Made by a program: the position numbers and the translations under genes
In this document: piece by piece, positions 50,018 through 62,000 of the stretch
Layout of the letters: every line of letters starts with the position of its first letter
How positions within the stretch are numbered: the stretch's first letter is position 1
The notes under the pieces: model-generated
Database searches by the model: none
Seen by the model: only the letters and a program-made list of their open reading frames with translations
What the model was told of the DNA's origin: nothing
DNA from: Nemophila menziesii
Taxonomy: Eukaryota; Streptophyta; Magnoliopsida; Boraginales; Hydrophyllaceae
Assembly: GCA_029959085.1 (NCBI GenBank)
Contig: JARWIR010000024.1
Location: 15,984,296 to 16,048,295 of the forward strand
Direction of reading: 5' to 3'
DNA: 64,000 nt

Positions 50018-53000
50018 CATGGCAACGGTTATATTTTTTTGTTAAGTTTCAAATCTTTAAATTTCATGTTTGGTCAATCGCTTTTTTATTATCTTTTTAA
50101 TTAGAGTTATGGTTCTTGGAAAAAGTCTCGCAAAAAAATTGAATTCAGTCAACATATTTCATATTAAGAGTAACGATGGAAGAATAAATGCATGTAGAAA
50201 ACATCATGCATAAAATGATAAAATTTTCTATTAACGGGTCACAAGTATTCAAAAAGAGTTGTGTAATCTTTTTATAGGTAATCATATTTAACCTAAATAT
50301 ATAGTTTTGTGGATCAAGACAAACAAACGTTGTATAAATTCCAATCCAAAGTTAATGATTCTCCACTAGCTAAATCAGTGTCTCGCGTTCAAGTTTGACG
50401 ACGTAAATAATAGTTTTGTATTCCAGGTTTCAAATATTTCAATTTTTTCTTTTATCTTACGTTTACGTCAAAATGAATCTTACTTAGACTTATGGTTCTT
50501 CACAAAAGTCTCAGAAACAGTTAGACTTCAATAAACGTATTTAATTCTAAAAGATAAAATAGAAGAATAAATGTATTTAGAAACGTCATACGTAAAAAAA
50601 GGTAAAACTCGTTATAAGCGACTCACTAGTATATAAATAATAGTTCTTTACCATTTTGAGGCATAAATCTTCTTTGATATAAATATATAAAGTTTGTTGT
50701 AACCAACCAAACAACCGTTGTAGCAATTCCAACTATCAATTTGAGATTATCGACTCTCTACCAAGAGTGTCCCAGGTTCAAGTCCTGGCAACGGTTATAT
50801 TTTTTTGTTAAGTTTCAAATCTTTAAATTTCATGTTTGGTCAATCGCTTTTTTATTATTTTTTTAATTAGAGTTATGGTTCTTGGAAAAAGTCTCGCAAA
50901 CGTTGTATAATTTCCAACCCAAAGTTAATGATTCTCCACTAGCTACATGAGTGTCTCGCGTTCAAGTTTGACGACGTAAATAATAGTTTTGTATTCCAGG
51001 TTTCAAATATTTCAATTTTTTCTTTTATCTTACGTTTACGTCAAAATGAATCTTACTTAGACTTATGGTTCTTCACAAAAGTCTCAGAAACTGTTAGACT
51101 TCGATAAACGTATTTAATTCTAAAAGATAAAATAGAAGAATAAATGTATTTAGAAACGTCATACGTAAAAAAAGGTAAAACTCGTTATAAGCGACTCACT
51201 AGTATAAAAATAATAGTTCTTTACCATTTTGAGGCATAAATCTTCTTTGATATAAATATATAAAGTTTGTTGTATCCAACCAAACAACCGTTGTAGCAAT
51301 TCCAACTATCAATTTGAGATTATCGACTCTCTACCAAGAGTGTCCCAGGATCAAGTCCTGGCAACGGTTATATTTTTTTGTTAAGTTTCAAATCTTTAAA
51401 TTTCATGTTTGGTCAATCGCTTTGTTATTATTTTTTTAATTAGAGTTATGGTTCTTGGAAAAAGTCTCGCAAAAAAATTGAATTCAGTCAACATATTTCA
51501 TATTAAGAGTAACGATGGAAGAATAAATGCAAGTAGAAAACATCATGCATAAAATGATAAAATTTTCTATTAACGGGTCACAAGTATTCAAAAAGAGTTG
51601 TGTAATCTTTTTATAGGTAATCATATTTAACCTAAATATATAGTTTTGTGGATCAAGACAAACAAACGTTGTATAAATTCCAATCCAAAGTTAATGATTC
51701 TCCACTAGCTAAATCAGTGTCTCGCGTTCAAGTTTGACGACGTAAATAATAGTTTTGTATTCCAGGTTTCAAATATTTCAATTTTTTCTTTTATCTTACG
51801 TTTACGTCAAAATGAATCTTACTTAGACTTATGGTTCTTCACAAAAGTCTCAGAAACAGTTAGACTTCAATAAACGTATTTAATTCTAAAAGATAAAGTA
51901 GAAGAATAAATGTATTTAGAAACGTCATACGTAAAAAAAGGTAAAACCCGTTATAAGCGACTCACTAGTATATAAATAATAGTTCTTTACCATTTTGAGG
52001 CATAAATCTTCTTTGATATAAATATATAAAGTTTGTTGTAACCAACCAAACAACCGTTGTAGCAATTCCAACTATCAATTTGAGATTATCGACTCTCTAC
52101 CAAGAGTGTCCCAGGTTCAAGTCCTGGCAACGGTTATATTTTTTTGTTAAGTTTCAAATCTTTAAATTTCATGTTTGGTCAATCGCTTTTTTATTATTTT
52201 TTAATTAGAGTTATGGTTCTTGGAAAAAGTCTCGCAAACGTTGTATAATTTCCAACCCAAAGTTAATGATTCTCCACTAGCTACATGAGTGTCTCGCGTT
52301 CAAGTTTGACGACGTAAATAATAGTTTTGTATTCCAGGTTTCAAATATTTCAATTTTTTCTTTTATCTTACGTTTACGTCAAAATGAATCTTACTTAGAC
52401 TTATGGTTCTTCACAAAAGTCTCAGAAACAGTTAGACTTCGATAAACGTATTTAATTCTAAAAGATAAAATAGAAGAATAAATGTATTTAGAAACGTCAT
52501 ACGTAAAAAAAGGTAAAACTCGTTATAAGCGACTCACTAGTATATAAATAATAGTTCTTTACCATTTTGAGGCATAAATCATCTTTGATATAAATATATA
52601 AAGTTTGTTGTATCCAACCAAACAACCGTTGTAGCAATTCCAACTATCAATTTGAGATTATCGACTCTCTACCAAGAGTGTCCCAGGTTCAAGTCCTGGC
52701 AACGGTTATATTTTTTTGTTAAGTTTCAAATCTTTAAATTTCATGTTTGGTCAATCGCTTTGTTATTATTTTTTTAATTAGAGTTATGGTTCTTGGAAAA
52801 AGTCTCGCAAAAAAATTGAATTCAGTCAACATATTTCATATTAAGAGTAACGATGGAAGAATAAATGCAAGTAGAAAACATCATGCATAAAATGATAAAA
52901 TTTTCTATTAACGGGTCACAAGTATTCAAAAAGAGTTGTGTAATCTTTTTATAGGTAATCATATTTAACCTAAATATATAGTTTTGTGGATCAAGACAAA

Positions 53001-54033
53001 CAAACGTTGTATAAATTCCAATCCAAAGTTAATGATTCTCCACTAGCTAAATCAGTGTCTCGCGTTCAAGTTTGACGACGTAAATAATAGTTTTGTATTT
53101 CAGGTTTCAAATATTTCAATTTTTTCTTTTATCTTACGTTTACGTCAAAATGAATCTTACTTAGACTTATGGTTCTTCACAAAAGTCTCAGAAACAGTTA
53201 GACTTCAATAAACGTATTTAATTCTAAAAGATAAAATAGAAGAATAAATGTATTTAGAAATGTCATACGTAAAAAAAGGTAAAACTCGTTATAAGCGACT
53301 CACTAGTATATAAATTATAGTTCTTTACCATTTTGAGGCATAAATCTTCTTTGATATAAATATATAAAGTTTGTTGTATCCAACCAAACAACCGTTGTAG
53401 CAATTCCAACTATCAATTTGAGATTATCGACTCTCTACCAAGAGTGTCCCAGGTTCAAGTCCTAGCAACGGTTATATTTTTTTGTTAAGTTTCAAATCTT
53501 TAAATTTCATGTTTGGTCAATCGCTTTTTTATTATTTTTTTAATTAGAGTTATGGTTCTTGGAAAAAGTCTCGCAAACGTTGTATAATTTCCAACCCAAA
53601 GTTAATGATTCTCCACTAGCTACATGAGTGTCTCGCGTTCAAGTTTGACGACGTAAATAATAGTTTTGTATTCCAGGTTTCAAATATTTCAATTTTTTCT
53701 TTTATCTTACGTTTACGTCAAAATGAATCTTACTTAGACTTATGGTTCTTCACAAAAGTCTCAGAAACAGTTAGACTTCGATAAACGTATTTAATTCTAA
53801 AAGATAAAATAGAAGAATAAATGTATTTAGAAACGTCATACGTAAAAAAAGGTAAAACTCGTTATAAGCGACTCACTAGTATATAAATAATAGTTCTTTA
53901 CCATTTTGAGGCATAAATCTTCTTTGATATAAATATATAAAGTTTGTTGTATCCAACCAAACAACCGTTGTAGCAATTCCAACTATCAATTTGAGATTAT
54001 CGACTCTCTACCAAGAGTGTCCCAGGTTCAAGT
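50018..54033 (+). repeat. Alternating long/short higher-order repeat in family B, about 1,339 bp
   Basis: Unit lengths run 766, 573, 766, 572, 766, 573, three successive long+short pairs. Variants such as cgttgtaaccaacc and cttcgataaacg recur with the pair, so the pair is the unit of amplification here. Looser long/short patterns continue to 59000. Confidence 0.8.
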
Positions 54034-54056
54034 CCTGGCAACGGTTATATTTTTTT
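53928..54056 (+). ncRNA. tRNA-like pol III module of family B (representative copy)
   Basis: TATAAATA at 53928-53935 lies 35 bp before the 84-nt core at 53963-54046, and a run of seven T sits at 54050-54056. The acceptor-like stem (AACCGTTG/CAACGGTT), T arm, B box and ACTCT/AGAGT stem are the same as in family A. The D region differs (aattccaactatcaatttgag), and its A box departs from the consensus at the conserved A (TAGCAAT). Many family B copies keep all of this. Exceptions include copies with cccaagttc (43308, 45607, 60531), aggatcaag (51356), cctagc (53460, 62637) and caaatcc (57661). Transcription is inferred. Confidence 0.42.
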
Positions 54057-55565
54057 GTTAAGTTTCAAATCTTTAAATTTTATGTTTGGTCAATCGCTTT
54101 GTTATTATTTTTTTAATTAGAGTTATGGTTCTTGGAAAAAGTCTCGCAAAAAAATTGAATTCAGTCAACATATTTCATTTTAAGAGTAACGATGGAAGAA
54201 TAAATGCAAGTAGAAAAAATCATGCGTAAAATGATAAAATTTTCTATTAACGGGTCACAAGTATTCAAAAAGATTTGTGTAATCTTTTTATAATTAATCA
54301 TATTTAACCTAAATATATAGTTTTGTAGATCAAGACAAACAAACGATGTATAATTTCCAACCAAAAGTTAATGATTCTCCACTAGCTACATGAGTGTTTC
54401 GCGTTCAAGTTTGACGACGTAAATAATAGTTTTGTATTCCAGGTTTCAAATATTTCAATTTTTTCGTTTATCTTACGTTTACGTCAAAATGAATCTTACT
54501 TAGACATATGGTTCTTCACAAAAGTCTCAGAAACAGTTAGAATTCAATAAACATATTTAATTCTAAAAGATAAAATAGAAGAATAAATGTATTTAGAAAC
54601 GTCATACGTAAAAAAAGGTAAAACTCGTTATAAGCGACTCACTAGTATATAAATAATAGTTCTTTACCATTTTGAGGCATAAATCTTCTTTGATATAAAT
54701 ATATAAAGTTTGTTGTATCCAACCAAACAACCGTTGTAGCAATTCCAACTATCAATTTGAGATTATCGACTCTCTACCAAGAGTGTCCCAGGTTCAAGTC
54801 CTGGCAACGGTTATATTTTTTTGTTAAGTTTCAAATCTTTAAATTTTATGTTTGGTCAATCGCTTTGTTATTATTTTTTTAATTAGAGTTATGGTTCTTG
54901 GAAAGAGTCTCGCAAAAAAATTGAATTCAGTCAACATATTTCATTTTAAGAGTAACGATGGAAGAATAAATGCAAGTAGAAAAAATCATGCGTAAAATGA
55001 TAAAATTTTTTATTAACGGGTCACAAGTATTCAAAAAGATTTGTGTAATCTTTTTATAATTAATCATATTTAACCTAAATATATAGTTTTGTAGATCAAG
55101 ACAAACAAACGATGTATAATTTCCAACCAAAAGTTAATGATTCTCCACTAGCTACATGAGTGTTTCGCGTTCAAGTTTGACGACGTAAATAATAGTTTTG
55201 TATTCCAGGTTTCAAATATTTCAATTTTTTCTTTTATCTTACGTTTACGTCAAAATGAATCTTACTTAGACATATGGTTCTTCACAAAAGTCTCAGAAAC
55301 AGTTAGAATTCAATAAACATATTTAATTCTAAAAGATAAAATAGAAGAATAAATGTATTTAGAAACGTCATACGTAAAAAAAGGTAAAACTCGTTATAAG
55401 CGACTCACTAGTATATAAATAATAGTTCTTTACCATTTTGAGGCATAAATCTTCTTTGATATAAATATATAAAGTTTGTTGTTTCCAACCAAACAACCGT
55501 TGTAGCAATTCCAACTATCAATTTGAGATTATCGACTCTCTACCAAGAGTGTCCCAGGTTCAAGT
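54034..55565 (+). repeat. Two adjacent, nearly identical family B units
   Basis: 54034-54799 and 54800-55565 share rare variants not seen in most units (tttttataattaatc, tgtagatcaagac, aaacgatgtataa, agatttgtgtaatc). They differ at only a few bases, for example ggaaagagtc. Units ending near 56904 and 59000 carry part of the same variant set. Confidence 0.8.
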
Positions 55566-58500
55566 CCTGGCAACGGTTATATTTTTTTGTTAAGTTTCAA
55601 ATCTTTAAATTTCATGTTTGTTCAATCGCTTTTTTATTATTTTTTTAATTAGAGTTATGGTTCTTGGAAAAAGTCTCGCAAACGTTGTATAATTTCCAAC
55701 CCAAAGTTAATGATTCTCCACTAGCTACATGAGTGTCTCGCGTTCAAGTTTGACGACGTAAATAATAGTTTTGTATTCCAGGTTTCAAATATTTCAATTT
55801 TTTCTTTTATCTTACGTTTACGTCAAAATGAATCTTACTTAGACTTATGGTTCTTCACAAAAGTCTCAGAAACAGTTAGACTTCAATAAACGTATTTAAT
55901 TCTAAAAGATAAAATAGAAGAATAAATGTATTTAGAAACGTCATACGTAAAAAAAGGTAAAACTCGTTATAAGCGACTCACTAGTATATAAATAATAGTT
56001 CTTTACCATTTTGAGGCATAAATCTTCTTTGATATAAATATATAAAGTTTGTTATATCCAACAAAACAACCGTTGTAGCAATTCCAACTATCAATTTGAG
56101 ATTATCGACTCTCTACCAAGAGTGTCCCAGGTTCAAGTCCTGGCAACGGTTATATTATTTTGTTAAGTTTCAAATCTTTAAATTTTATGTTTGGTCAATC
56201 GCTTTGTTATTATTTTTTTAATTAGAGTTATGGCTCTTGGAAAAAGTCTCGCAAAAAAATTGAATTCAGTCAACATATTTCATTTTAAGGGTAACGATGG
56301 AAGAATAAATGAAAGTAGAAAAAATCATGCGTAAAATGATAAAATTTTCTATTAACGGGTCACAAGTATTCAAAAAGATTTGTGTAATCTTTTTATAGGT
56401 AATCATATTTAACCTAAATATATAGTTTTGTAGATCAAGACAAACAAACGATGTATAATTTCCAACCCAAAGTTAATGATTCTCCACTAGCTACATGAGT
56501 GTTTCGCGTTCAAGTTTGACGACGTAAATAATAGTTTTGTATTCCAGGTTTCAAATATTTCAATTTTTTCTTTTATCTTACGTTTACGTCAAAATGAATC
56601 TTACTTAGACATATGGTTCTTCACAAAAGTCTCAGAAACAGTTAGAATTCAATAAACATATTTAATTCTAAAAGATAAAATAGAAGAATAAATGTATTTA
56701 GAAACGTCATACGTAAAAAAAGGTAAAACTCGTTTTAAGCGACTCACTAATATATAAATAATAGTTCTTTACCATTTTGAGGCATAAATCTTCTTTGATA
56801 TAAATATATAAAGTTTGTTGTATCCAACCAAACAACCGTTGTAGCAATTCCAACTATCAATTTGAGATTATCGACTCTCTACCATGAGTGTCCCAGGTTC
56901 AAGTCCTGGCAACGGTTATATTTTTTTGTTAAGTTTCAAATCTTTAAATTTCATGTTTGGTCAATTGCTTTTTTATTATCTTTTTAATTAGAGTTATGGT
57001 TCTTGGAAAAAGTCTCGCAAAAAAATTGAATTCAGTCAACATATTTCATATTAAGAGTAACGATGGAAGAATAAATGCAAGTAGAAAACATCATGCAAAA
57101 AATGATATTAACGGGTCACAAGTATTCAAAAAGAGTTGTGTAATCTTTTTATAGGTAATCATATTTAACCTAAATATATAGTTTTGTGGATCAAGACATA
57201 CAAACGTTGTATAAATTCCAATCCAAAGTTAATGATTCTCCACTAGCTAAATCAGTGTCTCGCGTTCAAGTTTGACGACGTAGATAATAGTTTTGTATTC
57301 CAGGTTTCAAATATTTCAATTTTTTCTTTTATCTTACGTTTACGTCAAAATGAATCTTACTTAGACTTATGGTTCTTCACAAAAGTCTCAGAAACAGTTA
57401 GAATTCAATAAACATATTTAATTCTAAAAGATAAAATAGAAGAATAAATGTATTAAGAAACGTCATACGTAAAAAAAAAGTAAAACTCGTTTTAAGCGAC
57501 TCACTAGTATATAAATAATAGTTCTTTACCATTTTGAGGCATAAATCTTCTTTGATATAAATATATAAAGTTTGTTGTTTCCAACCAAACAACCGTTGTA
57601 GCAATTCCAACTATCAATTTGAGATTATCGACTCTCTACCAAGAGTGTCCCAGGTTCAAATCCTGGCAACGGTTATATTTTTTTGTTAAGTTTCAAATCT
57701 TTAAATTTCATGTTTGGTCAATCGCTTTTTTATTATTTTTTTAATTAGAGTTATGGTTCTTGGAAAAAGTCTCGCAAACGTTGTATAATTTCCAACCCAA
57801 AGTTAATGATTCTCCACTAGCTACATGAGTGTCTCGCGTTCAAGTTTGACGACGTAAATAATAGTTTTGTATTCCAGGTTTCAAATATTTCAATTTTATC
57901 TTTTATCTTACGTTTACGTCAAAATGAATCTTACTTAGACTTATGGTTCTTCACAAAAGTCTCAGAAACAGTTAGACTTCAATAAACGTATTTAATTCTA
58001 AAAGATAAAATAGAAGAATAAATGTATTTAGAAACGTCATACGTAAAAAAAGGTAAAACTCGTTATAAGCGACTCACTAGTATATAAATAATAGTTCTTT
58101 ACCATTTTGAGGCATAAATCTTCTTTGATATAAATATATAAAGTTTGTTATATCCAACCAAACAACCGTTGTAGCAATTCCAACTATCAATTTGAGATTA
58201 TCGACTCTCTACCAAGAGTGTCCCAGGTTCAAGTCCTGGCAACGGTTATATTATTTTGTTAAGTTTCAAATCTTTAAATTTTATGTTTGGTCAATCGCTT
58301 TGTTATTATTTTTTTAATTAGAGTTATGGTTCTTGGAAAAAGTCTCGCAAAAAAATTGAATTCAGTCAACATATTTCATTTTAAGGGTAACGATGGAAGA
58401 ATAAATGAAAGTAGAAAAAATCATGCGTAAAATGATAAAATTTTCTATTAACGGGTCACAAGTATTCAAAAAGATTTGTGTAATCTTTTTATAGGTAATC

Positions 58501-59000
58501 ATATTTAACCTAAATATATAGTTTTGTAGATCAAGACAAACAAACGATGTATAATTTCCAACCCAAAGTTAATGATTCTCCACTAGCTACATGAGTGTTT
58601 CGCGTTCAAGTTTGACGACGTAAATAATAGTTTTGTATTCCAGGTTTCAAATATTTCAATTTTTTCTTTTATCTTACGTTTACGTCAAAATGAATCTTAC
58701 TTAGACATATGGTTCTTCACAAAAGTCTCAGAAACAGTTAGAATTCAATAAACATATTTAATTCTAAAAGATAAAATAGAAGAATAAATGTATTTAGAAA
58801 CGTCATACGTAAAAAAAGGTAAAACTCGTTTTAAGCGACTCACTAGTATATAAATAATAGTTCTTTACCATTTTGAGGCATAAATCTTCTTTGATATAAA
58901 TATATAAAGTTTGTTGTATCCAACCAAATAACCGTTGTAGCAATTCCAACTATCAATTTGAGATTATCGACTCTCTACCAAGAGTGTCCCAGGTTCAAGT

Positions 59001-62000
59001 CCTGGCAACGGTTATATTTTTTTGTTAATTTTCAAATCTTTAAATTTTATGTTTGGTCTATCGCTTTGTTATTATTTTTTTAATTAGAGTTATGGTTCTT
59101 GGAAAAAGTCTCGCAAAAAAATTGAATTCAGTCAACATATTTCATTTTAAGAGTAACGATGGAAGAATAAATGCAAGTAGAAAACATCATGCATAAAATG
59201 ATAAAAATTTCTATTAACGGGTCACAAGTATTCAAAAAGAGTTGTGTAAACTTTTTATAGGTAATCATATTTTACCTAAATATATAGTTTTGTGGATCAA
59301 GACAAACAAACGTTGTATAATTTCCAACCCAAAGTTAATGATTCTCCACTAGCTAAATGAGTGTCTCGCGTTCAAGTTTGACGACGTATATAATACTTTT
59401 GTATTCCAGGTTTCAAATATTTCAATTTTTTCTTTTATCTTACGTTTACGTCAAAATGAATCTTACTTAGACTTATGGTTCTTCACAAAAGTCTCAGAAA
59501 CAGTTAGACTTCAATAAACGTATTTAATTCTAAAAGATAAAATAGAAGAATAAATGTATTTAGAAACGTCATACGTAAAAAAAGGTAAAACTCGTTATAA
59601 GCGACTCACTAGTATATAAATAATAGTTCTTTACCATTTTGAGGCATAAATCTTCTTTGATATAAATATATAAAGTTTGTTGTATCCAACCAAACAACCG
59701 TTGTAGCAATTCCAACTATCAATTTGAGATTATGGACTCTCTACCAAGAGTGTCCCAGGTTCAAGTCCTGGCAACGGTTATATTTTTTTTAGAAGTTTCA
59801 AATCTTTAAATTTTATGTTTGGTCAATCGCTTTTTTATTATCTTTTTAATTAGAGTTATGGTTCTTGGAAAAAGTCTCGCAAAAAAATTGAATTCAGTCA
59901 ACATATTTCATATTAAGAGTAACGATGGAAGAATAAATGCAAGTAGAAAACATCATGCATAAAATGTTAAAATTTTCTATTAACGGGTCACAAGTATTCA
60001 AAAAGAGTTGTGTAATCTTTTTATAGGTAATCATATTTAACCTAAATATATAGTTTGTGGATCAAGACAAACAAACGTTGTATAAATTCCAATCCAAAGT
60101 TAATGATTCTCCACTATCTACATGAGTGTCTCGCGTTCAAGTTTGACGACGTAGATAATAGTTTTGTATTCCAGGTTTCAAATATTTCAATTTTTTCTTT
60201 TATCTTACGTTTACGTCAAAATGAATCTTACTTAGACTTATGGTTCTTCACAAAAGTCTCAGAAACAGTTAGAATTCAATAAACATATTTAATTCTAAAA
60301 GATAAAATAGAAGAATAAATGTATTTAGAAACGTCATACGTAAAAAAAAGTAAAACTCGTTTTAAGCGACTCACTAGTATATAAATAATAGTTCTTTACC
60401 ATTTTGAGGCATAAATCTTCTTTGATATAAATATATAGAGTTTGTTGTATCCAACCTAACAACCGTTGTAGCAATTCCAACTATCAATTTGAGATTATCG
60501 ACTCTCTACCAAGAGTATCCCAAGTTCAAGTCCTGGCAACGGTTATATCTTTCTGTTAAGTTTCAAATCTTTAAATTTTATGTTTGGTTAATCGCTTTGT
60601 TATTATTTTTTTAATTAGAGTTATGGTTCTTGGAAAAAGTCTCGCAAAAAAAATTGAATTCAGTCAACATATTTCATTTTAAGAGTAACGATGGAAGAAT
60701 AAATGCAAGTAGAAAAAATCATGCATAAAATGATAAAATTTTCTATTAACGGGTCACAAGTATTTAAAAAGAGTTGTGTAATCTTTTTATAGGTAATCAT
60801 ATTTAACCTAAATATATAGTTTTGTGGATCAAGACAAACAAACGTTGTACAATTTCCAACCCAAAGTTAATGATTCTCCACTAGCTACATGAGTGTCTCG
60901 CGTTCAAGTTTGACGACGTAAATAATAGTTTTGTATTCCAGGTTTCAAATATTTCAATTTTTTATTTTATCTTACGTTTACGTCAAAATGAATCTTACTT
61001 AGACTTATGGTTCTTCACAAAAGTCCCAGAATCAGTTAGAATTCAATAAACATATTTAATTCTAAAAGATAAAATAGAAGAATAAATGTATTTAGAAACG
61101 TCATACGTGAAAAAAGGTAAAACTCGTTTTAAGCGACTCACTAGTATATAAATAATAGTTCTTTACCATTTTGAGGCATAAATCTTCTTTGATATAAATA
61201 TATAAAGTTTGTTGTATCCAACCAAACAACTGTTGTAGCAATTCCAACTATCAATTTGAGATTATCGACTCTCTACCAAGAGTGTCCCAGGTTCAAGTCC
61301 TGGCAACGGTTATATTTTTTTGTTAAGTTTCAAATCTTTAAATTTCATGTTTGGTCAATCGCTTTTTTATTATCTTTTTAATTAGAGTTATGGTTCTTGG
61401 AAAAAGTCTCGCAAAAAAATTGAATTCAGTCAACATATTTCATTTTAAGAGTAACGATGGAAGAATAAATGCAAGTAGAAAACATCATGCATAAAATGAT
61501 AAAATTTTCTATTAACGGGTCACAAGTATTCAAAAAGAGTTGTGTAATTTTTTTATAGGTAATCATATTTAACCTAAATATATAGTTTTGTGGATCAAGA
61601 CAAACAAACGTTGTATAAATTCCAATCCAAAGTTAATGATTCTCCACTAGCTAAATCAGTGTCTCGCGTTCAAGTTTGACGACGTAAATAATAGTTTTGT
61701 ATTCCAGGTTTCAAATATTTCAATTTTTTCTTTTATCTTACGTTTACGTCAAAATGAATCTTACTTAGACTTATGGTTCTTCACAAAAGTCTCAGAAACA
61801 GTTAGAATTCAATGAACATATTTAATTCTAAAAGATAAAATAGAAGAATAAATGTATTTAGAAACGTCATACGTGAAAAAAGGTAAAACTCGTTATAAGC
61901 GACTCACTAGTATATAAATAATAGTTCTTTACCATTTTGAGGCATAAATCTTCTTTGATATAAATATATAAAGTTTGTTGTATCCAACCAAACAACCGTT